64,000 nucleotides of DNA from FEN-1219 sp963810755. GTDB lineage: Bacteria > Pseudomonadota > Gammaproteobacteria > Steroidobacterales > Rariloculaceae. How positions within the stretch are numbered: the stretch's first letter is position 1; the number at the start of each line of letters is the position of its first letter. Both the position numbers and the translations under genes were made by a program. Below are positions 42,121 to 49,611 of the stretch, piece after piece. The stretch lies in the NCBI GenBank assembly GCA_963810755.1, contig CAWEOP010000006.1:434001-498000 (forward strand). The letters run 5' to 3'. Under the pieces are notes generated by a model that was not told the origin of the DNA, made no database searches, and saw nothing but the letters and a program-made list of their open reading frames with translations.

Positions 42121-42834
42121 ATGAAAACGCTCGATACGCGGCCCGAGGCGCTCAGCGCACTGCGCCGGCCGCTGCGCGGCGAGATTCCCGTGATGCTCAG
42201 CTTGCCGCTGCGCATCGAGCGGCGGCCGCGCCGGCGACAGGGGCGCGCCCGCCGCGCGCTGCTGCTCGCGCTCGTCGCGCTCGGCGCCGCGTTGCTCGCC
42301 GCCGGCGTGTGGATGCCTGTGAAGGCCGAGGTCGCGCAGCAGCTGCTCAACCGCGCGTGGACCGCGACGAAAGACGACCGCCGCAACGTGCGCCCCTGGC
42401 CGTGGGCCGACACCTGGCCCGTCGCGCGGCTGCGTTTGCCGAACGGCGGCGAGCCGCTGACGGTGCTCGCGGGCGCCTCGGGCCGCAACCTCGCGTTCGC
42501 GCCGGCGCTGATGGACGGCAGCGCCGCGCCCGGGACTCCCGGTGTGACCGTGATCGCCGGCCATCGTGACACGCACTTCCGTGCGCTCGAGGCGCTTGCC
42601 CTCGGGGATACGTTCGAGATCGAGCGGGCCGACGGCGCCGTCTACGCCTACGACATCGCAGCGATCGACGTCATCGACACCGAGCGCGAGCTGCTGCGGC
42701 TCGACGCGGACGAATCCATCGTCGCGCTCGTAACCTGCTGGCCGTTCGACGCGGTGACTCCAGGCGGCAGCGAGCGTTTCGTCGTCACGGGGCGATTGCG
42801 CTCCGGACCCCCGCGCGGCGCCTCGGCTCCGTAG
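42121..42834 (+). CDS. class GN sortase
   Basis: A 237-residue Gram-negative sortase (TIGR03784 type). A 40-residue Arg-rich N terminus precedes one membrane helix (45-65, LLLALVALGAALLAAGVWMP). The sortase barrel follows with catalytic His148 (VIAGHRDTHF), Cys206 (VALVTCWPF) and Arg219 (SERFVVTG). RPWPWADTWPVARL (91-104) is a typical GN-sortase segment. GGAGGG with eight bases to the ATG at 42121 fixes the start; 21 bases separate it from its substrate gene. It should cleave LPQTA in the neighbour between Thr and Ala and join it to an envelope acceptor that is still unknown. Confidence 0.93.
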   Translation: MKTLDTRPEALSALRRPLRGEIPVMLSLPLRIERRPRRRQGRARRALLLALVALGAALLAAGVWMPVKAEVAQQLLNRAWTATKDDRRNVRPWPWADTWPVARLRLPNGGEPLTVLAGASGRNLAFAPALMDGSAAPGTPGVTVIAGHRDTHFRALEALALGDTFEIERADGAVYAYDIAAIDVIDTERELLRLDADESIVALVTCWPFDAVTPGGSERFVVTGRLRSGPPRGASAP

Positions 42835-42870
42835 GCTCTGCCACCCGCGGCGTCACGCGTCGCCGCCGCT

Positions 42871-42926
42871 CCTTTGCCGGCGCGCGACGCTTCGCCGGCT
42901 CGCGGCGCCTTTGCCGGCTCGCGGAG
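42871..42926. repeat. three tandem copies of a 19-base repeat
   Basis: Copies at 42871-42889, 42890-42907 and 42908-42926 share CTTTGCCGGCTCGCGG with small changes. The array lies between the sortase stop and the second DUF6152 gene, just upstream of its likely promoter (TACACT at about 42,932). Confidence 0.6.
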
Positions 42927-42981
42927 CGGGGCTACACTCCGCGCAGCCATCCCGAGCGATCGCGAGATCGAGGAACGCTGC

Positions 42982-43983
42982 ATGAAAGCCCTTGCCGTCG
43001 CCGCCGCACTCGCGCTGTTGTCCGCACCGGCCGTGAATGCCCACCACTCGTCCGCCGCCGTCTACGACCGCGACAAGATCATCGAGGCCGAGGGCGACAT
43101 CACCGAAGTGTCCTGGAGCAACCCGCACGTCCGCTTCAAGATGCGCGGCGCGGAGCCCGGCGGCCCCGAGCGCGTCTGGGAGATCGAATCGAACTCCGTG
43201 AGCACCGTGAGCCGCTTCGGCCTGCGCGAGGACCTCGTCGAAGTCGGCGAGCACGTGAAGCTCGCGGGCAACAGCGGCCGGGCCCGCGACGACATCATAT
43301 GGGTCACGAACATGCTGCTGCCCGACGGCCAGGAGATCCTGTTCGGCGCGGCGATCGCGCCGCGCTGGTCGGACCGTACGGTCGGAAAGGATATCCGCAG
43401 CGCCGTCGCCGCCGATTCGCAGGAGCTCGGACTGTTCCGCGTTTGGACGAACGTGACGAATCCGCCGGCTTTCTGGAAACAGAATTACCCACTGACGCCG
43501 GCCGCCGCGGCGAAGCGCGCCGCGTTCCGGCCCGTGATCGACGATCCGACGCAGAACTGCACGCCGAAGGGCATGACCTACGTCATGGAGCAGCCGTATC
43601 CGATCGAGTTCGTCAAAGACGGCGACGACATCCTGCTCACGATGGAGGAGTACGACACCGTCCGCCGGATCACGATGACGGGCTCGCCGAGTCCCGCGAA
43701 GCGCGGCGCCGCGCGGCTAGGCGTGTCGGTCGGGCGCTGGGAGGGCGGTACGCTCGTCGTCGACACCAGCGACATCGACTACCCGCACTTCGACGGCCGC
43801 GGCATCCCGCTCGCGCGCGGCGCACGCGTCGAGGAACGGTTCACGATGAACGCCGACGGCAGCCGGCTCGACTACACGATGAAGGTGACCGACGCCGCGA
43901 CGTTCACCGAGCCCGTGACGCTGACGAAGCAGTGGGAGTGGCGACCCGGCGAGCAGGTGCGGCCATACGACTGCCGCAAATGA
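42982..43983 (+). CDS. periplasmic DUF6152 protein with C-terminal GHWEG-type domain (second copy)
   Basis: A 333-residue paralogue of the 28,607-29,629 gene. The signal peptide (MKALAVAAALALLSAPAVNA) gives a mature start of HHSSAAVYDRDKIIEAEGDI, and the DUF6152 half ends near residue 135. The second half shares LFRVWTNVTNPPAFWKQNYPLT, PIEFVKDGDDILLTMEEYDTVRR and VGRWEGGTLVVDTSDI, and ends EQVRPYDCRK. GAGGAACGCTGC is the ribosome site. Seven bases separate it from the following membrane-protein gene, so that protein may be its partner. Function unknown. Confidence 0.78.
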   Translation: MKALAVAAALALLSAPAVNAHHSSAAVYDRDKIIEAEGDITEVSWSNPHVRFKMRGAEPGGPERVWEIESNSVSTVSRFGLREDLVEVGEHVKLAGNSGRARDDIIWVTNMLLPDGQEILFGAAIAPRWSDRTVGKDIRSAVAADSQELGLFRVWTNVTNPPAFWKQNYPLTPAAAAKRAAFRPVIDDPTQNCTPKGMTYVMEQPYPIEFVKDGDDILLTMEEYDTVRRITMTGSPSPAKRGAARLGVSVGRWEGGTLVVDTSDIDYPHFDGRGIPLARGARVEERFTMNADGSRLDYTMKVTDAATFTEPVTLTKQWEWRPGEQVRPYDCRK

Positions 43984-43990
43984 GAAATCG

Positions 43991-44722
43991 ATGTCCGCCG
44001 CGGTAATCATCGAGGACGCCGCGCCGCGGGCGCGCTTGGGGCGCAGCAAGTTCTACGTCGGCGTCGCGCTGCTGATCACCCTGATCGTATTCACGGGCTT
44101 CTCGCCGAGCTTTTACGGAACCGTCGTCGCAGGCGTCGCGCATCCGTGGATCATCCACGTGCACGCCGCGGTCTACGTCGGCTGGCTCGCGCTGTTGATC
44201 ACGCAAAGCGTGCTCGCGGCACGCGGGCAGATCGCGCTGCACCGGCGCGTCGGCACGCTTGGCATCGGCTACGGCGTGCTCGTCTTCGTTCTCGGGCTCA
44301 TCGTGTCCGTCGCCGTTCCCGTGATCCACGTGCATGCGGGCGACTGGCCGATGGCGCGTGCCGAGCAGTTCCTCATCGTCCCGCTCGGCGACATGGTGCT
44401 GTTCGGCGGCTTCTTCGGTGCGGCGGTCGCCTACCGGCGGCAACCGGAGATTCACAAGCGGCTGATCCTGCTCGCGGCCGTTGCCGTGATGTTCGCCGCG
44501 GTCAGCCGAGTGTGGTTCGTCGAGTCGATCCCCGTGCGCCTATTCGTTTGGTATTTTCCGGTGCTCGTAGGGATGGCGTACGACCTCGTCAGTCGCCGGC
44601 GGATTCATCCCGTCTACTGGATCGGAGTTGCGGCCATGGCCGTCGCGTTCCTGCGTATTCCGCTCAGCAGGACCGACTGGTGGCACGGCGTGGCGCGAGC
44701 GGCGTACGCCCCCTTCCTGTAG
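43991..44722 (+). CDS. polytopic membrane protein of unknown function
   Basis: The 243-residue protein has about seven hydrophobic helices, starting FYVGVALLITLIVFTGFSP and including PWIIHVHAAVYVGWLALLITQSVLAA, YGVLVFVLGLIVSVAVPVIHV and HKRLILLAAVAVMFAAVSRVWF. Conserved-looking His residues (HPWIIHVHAA, HRRV, HVHAGDWP, EIHKRL) sit near the ends of helices and could bind haem or metal, which is speculation. It follows the DUF6152 gene by seven bases and ends six bases from the convergent MetE-like gene. Related proteins occur beside DUF6152 genes elsewhere. Confidence 0.68.
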   Translation: MSAAVIIEDAAPRARLGRSKFYVGVALLITLIVFTGFSPSFYGTVVAGVAHPWIIHVHAAVYVGWLALLITQSVLAARGQIALHRRVGTLGIGYGVLVFVLGLIVSVAVPVIHVHAGDWPMARAEQFLIVPLGDMVLFGGFFGAAVAYRRQPEIHKRLILLAAVAVMFAAVSRVWFVESIPVRLFVWYFPVLVGMAYDLVSRRRIHPVYWIGVAAMAVAFLRIPLSRTDWWHGVARAAYAPFL

Positions 44723-44728
44723 CGCGAC

Positions 44729-45847
44729 TCAGCGCACGCGCGCGAGCGCCGCGCCGCGGCACAGCGACTCGAGCTTCGCCCACGCGATCTGCGGATGGCA
44801 GCGGCCGCCGAACCCGCAGTCCGCACCGGCCATCATGTTCTCGGCGCCCACGAGCCGCGCGAACCGCTCGATCCGCTGCGCGACGAGCTCAGGATGCTCG
44901 ACGATGTCCGTCGAGTGCGTGACGCAGCCGGGGACGATCATCTTGCCGGCGGGCAGCTTCACGCTCTCCCAAACGGCGTGCTCGTGCTCGTGACGCGCGT
45001 TCGCGGCCTCGAACAAGTAAGTGCGCGCCTTGACGCGCAGCATGATGTCGACCACGTCCTTCATCGGCAGATCGAACGCGTGCGGGCCGTGCCAGCTTCC
45101 CCAACACAAGTGGTAGCGAATTTTTTCTTCCGGCACATTCGCGAGCGCATGGTTCAGCGCGTCGACGCGCAGCATGCAGTACTGCTTGTAGCGCTCGAGG
45201 CCCATCGAGATGCCGATCCGGTCCCAGAGCGCGAGCAGCCACGCGTCGTCCACTTGCACGGTGAAGCCCGCGCGCACGATGGTCTCGTACTCGGTGCGCA
45301 GAGCCTCCGCCAGCGCGAACACGAACGCTTCCTCGCTCTCGTAGTACTCGTTGCCGCGATACGGCTCGAGGCTCGCGGGTGCCGTGGTCGTGATGAAGCA
45401 ATCGTCGGTATGGCCACCGACGATGGCCTTGAACACGTCGATCTCGCGCGCGAGCGCCGCTTCGGCCCGATACGTGATCGGCCCGGTGCATACCCAGTGC
45501 GGCCGCTGCGCCTTCATGCGGCCGTCCTCGGCGTAGAACAGCGTCTGGCGCTGCGCCGCGTAGCCGTAGAAGTCGGCGAACTCCTCGCGATCCGCGCCTT
45601 GGAGGATGAGCGGCTTGCGCACCGTTGGACGCTGCTCGAAGCCCGCGAAGCGCTGATCGAGATACGACAGCCAGTCGCCGCCCTTGGTGAGCTCGCCTTC
45701 GTTGATCACGTCGAGGCCGATCAGCCGCTGCTTGTGGACGACCCAATCGACCGCGGCGCGCAACTCGGCGTCGCTCGCCGTGCCGTCGGCGTTGAAGCCT
45801 TGCGGCTCGGGCAAGCTGCCGATGTGGGTGGTTCTGATCTTCGTCAT
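44729..45847 (-). CDS. MetE C-terminal-like (cobalamin-independent methionine synthase family) methyltransferase
   Basis: A 372-residue single-barrel member of the UROD/MetE family: RTTHIGSLPEP at the start, VDDAWLLALWDRIGISMG, RYHLCWGSWHGPHAFDLPMKD with the zinc His/Cys pair, and MMAGADCGFGGRCHP with the second zinc Cys. Full MetE is about 750 residues with two barrels; this single-barrel form is seen in proteobacteria and archaea and acts on various thiols (for example epoxyalkane coenzyme M transferases). It lacks the tetrahydrofolate N-terminal half, so methionine synthesis is not assured. Its start overlaps the toxin gene stop by three bases (ATGA), an unexpected coupling. Confidence 0.85.
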   Translation of the reverse strand: MTKIRTTHIGSLPEPQGFNADGTASDAELRAAVDWVVHKQRLIGLDVINEGELTKGGDWLSYLDQRFAGFEQRPTVRKPLILQGADREEFADFYGYAAQRQTLFYAEDGRMKAQRPHWVCTGPITYRAEAALAREIDVFKAIVGGHTDDCFITTTAPASLEPYRGNEYYESEEAFVFALAEALRTEYETIVRAGFTVQVDDAWLLALWDRIGISMGLERYKQYCMLRVDALNHALANVPEEKIRYHLCWGSWHGPHAFDLPMKDVVDIMLRVKARTYLFEAANARHEHEHAVWESVKLPAGKMIVPGCVTHSTDIVEHPELVAQRIERFARLVGAENMMAGADCGFGGRCHPQIAWAKLESLCRGAALARVR

Positions 45848-46110
45848 TTTCGCGTTCGATAGACCTCGCGCCGGTTGCCGACCCTGACCACGAGGACGAC
45901 TAGCCGATCGTCCTCGATCTCATAGATGATCCGATACGCACCTTGCCGGACACGATAGCGCTCGAGCCCCGACAGCTTCTCGCAGCCGGGCGGCCGCGGG
46001 TCGTCGGCAAGCGCGGCGATGCGCTGCATGATCCGTTGAACATCCTGTTTCGGAAAGCGGCGCAAATCTTTCGCGACCGACTTTCGAAACACGAGCTCAT
46101 AACTTGCCAT
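45844..46110 (-). CDS. RelE/ParE-family toxin
   Basis: An 88-residue toxin of RelE type: MASYELVFRKSVAKDLRRFPKQ, LAALADDPRPPGCEKLSG (with one base helix change), RYRVRQGAYRIIYEIEDDRLVVLVVRVGNRREVY. The C-terminal Arg-rich strand and terminal Tyr (YRTRK) match ribosome-dependent mRNA interferases. It overlaps the antitoxin gene by 14 bases and the MetE-like gene by a few bases on the other side. In such modules the antitoxin is translated first and represses the operon. Confidence 0.9.
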   Translation of the reverse strand: MASYELVFRKSVAKDLRRFPKQDVQRIMQRIAALADDPRPPGCEKLSGLERYRVRQGAYRIIYEIEDDRLVVLVVRVGNRREVYRTRK

Positions 46111-46333
46111 GCGCTTTGAGATCTTTCAGCAGCGCCTCGTACGACATCGTGGGCTCCGCAACACGGTCTTCGAAAGCTGCCAAGTCCTCTTCATCCTCGC
46201 GCAGGGCCATCCGCACGGCGTCGTTGACGATCTCCGAGATCGAGCGGTGCGTATGCGCGGCCTTCAGCCGGATGGCTCGATGCAAGTCGGCTTCGAAGTA
46301 AACGGTCGCGCGCTTTGCGGCGTCTTGGCTCAT
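46097..46333 (-). CDS. RHH (CopG/RelB-like) antitoxin
   Basis: The 78-residue protein starts behind a good GGAGG. Residues 8-45 (RATVYFEADLHRAIRLKAAHTHRSISEIVNDAVRMAL) form a ribbon-helix-helix DNA-binding unit; the acidic C-terminal part (EDEEDLAAFEDRVAEPTMSYEALLKDLKAHGKL) would wrap the toxin. The cognate toxin overlaps by 14 bases. Tandem AACGTT repeats just upstream (46358-46381) are a likely autoregulatory operator. Confidence 0.88.
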   Translation of the reverse strand: MSQDAAKRATVYFEADLHRAIRLKAAHTHRSISEIVNDAVRMALREDEEDLAAFEDRVAEPTMSYEALLKDLKAHGKL

Positions 46334-46357
46334 GGCTACCTCCGTGGAATGGCATCG

Positions 46358-46381
46358 TAACGTTCTAACGTTCTAGCGTCA
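46358..46381. promoter_or_regulatory. tandem operator repeats upstream of the antitoxin
   Basis: TAACGTTC occurs twice in tandem (46358-46365, 46366-46373), followed by a degenerate copy TAGCGTCA (46374-46381). Each perfect copy contains the palindrome AACGTT, spaced eight bases apart, a layout suited to side-by-side ribbon-helix-helix dimers. The array begins 25 bases upstream of the antitoxin ATG. Confidence 0.55.
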
Positions 46382-46633
46382 AAACGTCGAGCCGATGCTC
46401 CCGAGCTCCATCCCGCGACCGGGACGTCGCGTGCGATTGCGGGACTCGACACTCGGCCGCGACGAGCGCGCTCGCGACGCGCATGCAAGGCAAATCAAGG
46501 CGTTGCTTGCGGACCGGCGCTTGGCACGGCCGTTGCTCTTCGCGTGGACGAGCGAGCGGCGGCGATCGATTCCGCGGAGACGTCGAAGACGGAGTAGCGG
46601 GCTGGCGCCGTGCGGCGCGCCGTCCGCCTTGAC
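46382..46633. other. intergenic region, no gene seen
   Basis: About 250 bases lie between the antitoxin operator repeats and the stop of the CadC-like regulator. I see no ribosome site, terminator or credible short gene here. Confidence 0.3.
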
Positions 46634-48664
46634 CTAGCGGGCGGCCGCCGCCGGCGCCAACCCCATCCGCGCGACGATCTCGACGAAACGCGGCTCGCCG
46701 CGCAGAGCGGCGAAGAACGGATCGTTCGCGATGTCGAGCACGTCGCGTTGCCGTTGCTCGGCCCCGCGCTCGAGCAGCGCCAACGCACGCTCGCGCTCGC
46801 CGAGCGCAGCGTAGACGCGCGCCACGGTCGCGTAGTTCACCGGCGCGTCCGCGGGCGCGCGCGCCTCTAGCTCGCCGAGCAAAGCGCGCGCGTCGTCCTC
46901 GCGCCCAACGCGCGCGTAGGCCGCCGCGAGCCGTCCGACGACGGGAGCCGCGCGCTGCTGCAACACGGCCGCGCGCTCGAGCTCGCCAACGGCGGTCGCG
47001 AAGTCGCCGGCGCCGAACGCGGCGCAACCGAGCAGGTCGCGGCTCTGACCCTGCTCGGCACCGGTGCCGAGCGCCGCGTTCGCGAACTCCGCGGCTTCGG
47101 CGAAGCGGCCCGCGTCGATCAGCCGCTCGGCTACTTCCTGCTTGAGCCGGCCGTCCTCGGGGAGCGCGTCCGCGAGCGCTCGTACCCGCGCGACGGCCTC
47201 CTCGTGCCGCCCGAGCAGCGCCAGCACATACGCGTAACTCCAGACCGTGCCGCTCTCCGCCGGTGCGGCGGCGACCGCGCGCTCGAGCTCCGCGACTCCG
47301 TCTTGCCAGTCCCAGTCGAACGCAGCGCGAAGGTAGCCGAGCAGCGCGCTCGAGGTCGCGAGCTTCGGGTCGAGCTCGAGCGCACGCAGCGCGGCCGCGC
47401 GCGCGCGCGGAAACGCGCGTGCGGGGGTCGTCCATTCCACGTCGACGCCCGCGTCGTTCCAAGCGTACGCGAGCCAATCCCAGGCGACGGCGAAGTCGGC
47501 GTCCGCTTCGACAGCCGCTTCGAATTGCTCGATCGCGAGCTTGCTGTCGCCGGGTTGCTTGCGGCGGTAATGGTATTTGCCGAGCAAGAACGCTTCGTAC
47601 GCGGGCAAGCTCGCCGTCGGCAGCGGTGCGGCGCGCGCGTCGGCGACCGCGAGCGAGCGCTTCAGCCCGGCCGCGACGCCGTCCGCGATGTCCGACTGCA
47701 TGTCGAACAGAGCCTCTAGCGTGAGCGCCCGATCGAAGATGTCGGCCCAGAGCACGCTATCGGTGCCGACGTCCGTGAGCTGCGCGGTCACGCGCACGCG
47801 CTCATCGGCGTAGCTCACCGTGCCTTGCAGCACGGCGCCCACGCCGAGCTCGCGCGCGACCTCGCGGACGGGCTTACCCGAGCCGCCATACGAGGCGACG
47901 GCGGATTGCGACGCGACGCGAAGCGCGGGCGTCCCGGCGAGCCGCGCGATGATCTCTTCGTGCACGCCGTCCGCGAAATACTGATGGTCGGCCGCGGGGC
48001 TGAGGTCGCTGAATGGCAGCACCGCAACGCTGACGACGACGCCGGACCCCGCGGGCTTGGGAGCGCGCAGCGCAATGGTAATTCCGACCGCGGCTGCCAC
48101 GGCGACGGCGAGCGCGAGCACCGCAACCCGCAAACGACTCCTTGCGGTCGCGGGAGGCGCAGGTTCGGCCGGCACCGTGCCGGCCCATTGCCCCGGCGCC
48201 AGCGGAACGGCTCCGGCCCATGGATGCAGCGGCGGCGCAGCGGCGCCGTCCGGCGCAGCCCCAATGGCAGACTCCGGGCGCGGCGCAGCAACGTCGCGCT
48301 CGGAAGCCGCGGCCGGCACGGCCTCGGGAGCGGCGGCCGGCGCCGCGCGCACGGTCGCGACGACTCGGTAGCCGCGCTTCGGAATCGTCTCGATGTAGGT
48401 CGGGTCGGCGCGCACGTCGCCCAAGATCTTGCGCAGATCCGCGACCGCGCGCGTCAGCGGCTCGTCGGAAACGGCGCTGCGTTCGCCCCAGACGACGCGC
48501 AGGAGCTCGTCGCGGCTCGCGACGCGGCCGGCGCGCTGCGCGAGCGCGACGAGCAGATCCGTGAGCTTCGGAGTGAGATGGCGCTCGCCCGCCGGTCCGG
48601 TCAACGTTCCGGTCGCGGGGTCGACGGTCCATTCGCCGAGCACAAAGGGTTCGTGGGCGTTCAT
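46634..48664 (-). CDS. CadC-like winged-helix transcriptional regulator with TPR domain
   Basis: The 676-residue protein joins a cytoplasmic OmpR/PhoB-type winged helix (residues 1-105: MNAHEPFVLGEWTVDPATG, TPKLTDLLVALAQRAGRVASRDELLRVVWGE, TYIETIPKRGYRVVATV), an Ala/Pro linker, one membrane helix (about 180-200, VAVLALAVAVAAAVGITIAL), and a periplasmic part with a TolB/FlgO-like domain (VAVLPFSDLSPAADHQYFADGVHEEI, GVGAVLQGTVSYADERVRVTAQL) and TPR units to the end. CadC-type proteins bind DNA while anchored in the membrane. The target genes are unknown; the adjacent secreted operon is a candidate. Confidence 0.88.
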   Translation of the reverse strand: MNAHEPFVLGEWTVDPATGTLTGPAGERHLTPKLTDLLVALAQRAGRVASRDELLRVVWGERSAVSDEPLTRAVADLRKILGDVRADPTYIETIPKRGYRVVATVRAAPAAAPEAVPAAASERDVAAPRPESAIGAAPDGAAAPPLHPWAGAVPLAPGQWAGTVPAEPAPPATARSRLRVAVLALAVAVAAAVGITIALRAPKPAGSGVVVSVAVLPFSDLSPAADHQYFADGVHEEIIARLAGTPALRVASQSAVASYGGSGKPVREVARELGVGAVLQGTVSYADERVRVTAQLTDVGTDSVLWADIFDRALTLEALFDMQSDIADGVAAGLKRSLAVADARAAPLPTASLPAYEAFLLGKYHYRRKQPGDSKLAIEQFEAAVEADADFAVAWDWLAYAWNDAGVDVEWTTPARAFPRARAAALRALELDPKLATSSALLGYLRAAFDWDWQDGVAELERAVAAAPAESGTVWSYAYVLALLGRHEEAVARVRALADALPEDGRLKQEVAERLIDAGRFAEAAEFANAALGTGAEQGQSRDLLGCAAFGAGDFATAVGELERAAVLQQRAAPVVGRLAAAYARVGREDDARALLGELEARAPADAPVNYATVARVYAALGERERALALLERGAEQRQRDVLDIANDPFFAALRGEPRFVEIVARMGLAPAAAAR

Positions 48665-48791
48665 CTGGCGCGTACTCTGGCGCGCCGTTGATGCCGCGCC
48701 CGTGCCAAGAATTGGCGGCGCCTAGGTTACCCCAGGTTGACCGTAAGTTGCGGGGCGAGCGTCAGATTCGCCCGGTCTTCCCGCGGGCGCG

Positions 48792-49607
48792 CTAACGCGC
48801 CGAGCAGGGCGTCGGCCGGAACTTGCTACCGTTCGGCTCGCGCTTGAAGTTCGTCGTCGTGACCCAGGGGCCGACGAGAAACTCGGGGTCGCGCACGATC
48901 GTCGTCACGACGAACCATTCCGTGCCGCTCGGCTCTTTGAACGTATCGAAATACTCGTTGAGCTCGACGGACGCGCCGAACGGGATCCCGTTGGCGCGCA
49001 AGTAACCGGGCTTCAGGAGAGTCGTCACGACCTCGAGCGCGCGCCCTTGTGCGCCGGCGCGCGGCTGCGTGCCGATGGCGAACGCCTCCGGGGGCGCGAC
49101 GCCGTGCATCGGCCCCTCCCAGCGCGCGGCCGACCAGCCCTGGAGGCTCGGCTGCTCTGTAGCAGGGGGAAGCTGGCCGCCGAAGCGCAGCAGCCGCGTC
49201 TGAGTGCCCTCGTCGGTCTCGATCTTGAGCGTCGCGTCGTCCGCCCACGTGATGTGCAGACGGCCGGGCCGGCGCAGGATCGCGGGCGCGCCGTACGCCT
49301 TGCAGCGCTCACCGGCCGCTTCATCCTTCGCGGGATCCCAGGCCGCGCCGAGCGCGTGCGCGGCCGGCGTCGCGGGTATGTTCGCGAAGTCGCCCCTGAG
49401 CGGCGTGACCATGCGCCAACGCCAATCCTCGGTGACCACGGACACCCACCAGCCCGTGAGGTCGATCGGCGCCGCGGCCTTCGGCGTCGTTGGCAGGGCG
49501 GCGCCAGGCGCACCGCCCGGCGGCTGCGCGCTCACGGCCGCTGCGCAGAAGATCGCAACGAGGCCACCGAGCATCGTGTAAGTCGCCTTGCGACCGGTCC
49601 AGCTCAT
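48792..49607 (-). CDS. secreted protein with GHWEG-related domain (third gene of operon)
   Basis: The 271-residue product has a signal peptide (cleaved near VSAQ, residue 28), a Pro/Ala linker, and the mature domain beginning PIDLTGWWVSVVTEDWRW. It contains GERCKAYGAPAILRRPGR, LHITWADDATLKIETDEG, SAARWEGPMHG, ALEVVTTLLKPGYLRANG and WFVVTTIVRDPEFL and ends RPTPCSAR. This order matches the second half of the DUF6152 proteins and the 50,702-51,772 product, in divergent form. It begins four bases after the MBL-like gene. Function unknown, presumably periplasmic. Confidence 0.65.
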   Translation of the reverse strand: MSWTGRKATYTMLGGLVAIFCAAAVSAQPPGGAPGAALPTTPKAAAPIDLTGWWVSVVTEDWRWRMVTPLRGDFANIPATPAAHALGAAWDPAKDEAAGERCKAYGAPAILRRPGRLHITWADDATLKIETDEGTQTRLLRFGGQLPPATEQPSLQGWSAARWEGPMHGVAPPEAFAIGTQPRAGAQGRALEVVTTLLKPGYLRANGIPFGASVELNEYFDTFKEPSGTEWFVVTTIVRDPEFLVGPWVTTTNFKREPNGSKFRPTPCSAR

Positions 49608-49611
49608 CGCA

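Noticed and set aside
40273..42576. A 767-codon open frame antisense to the sortase target and sortase genes
   Set aside because: It mirrors two well-supported genes, is extremely Arg/His-rich, and has no domain or ribosome site. GC-rich coding sequence routinely opens the antisense frame.
48725..48780. GGGCGA...TCGCCC hairpin as terminator of the secreted operon
   Set aside because: Only six base pairs with a 9-base loop and no T tract, too weak in DNA of this base composition.
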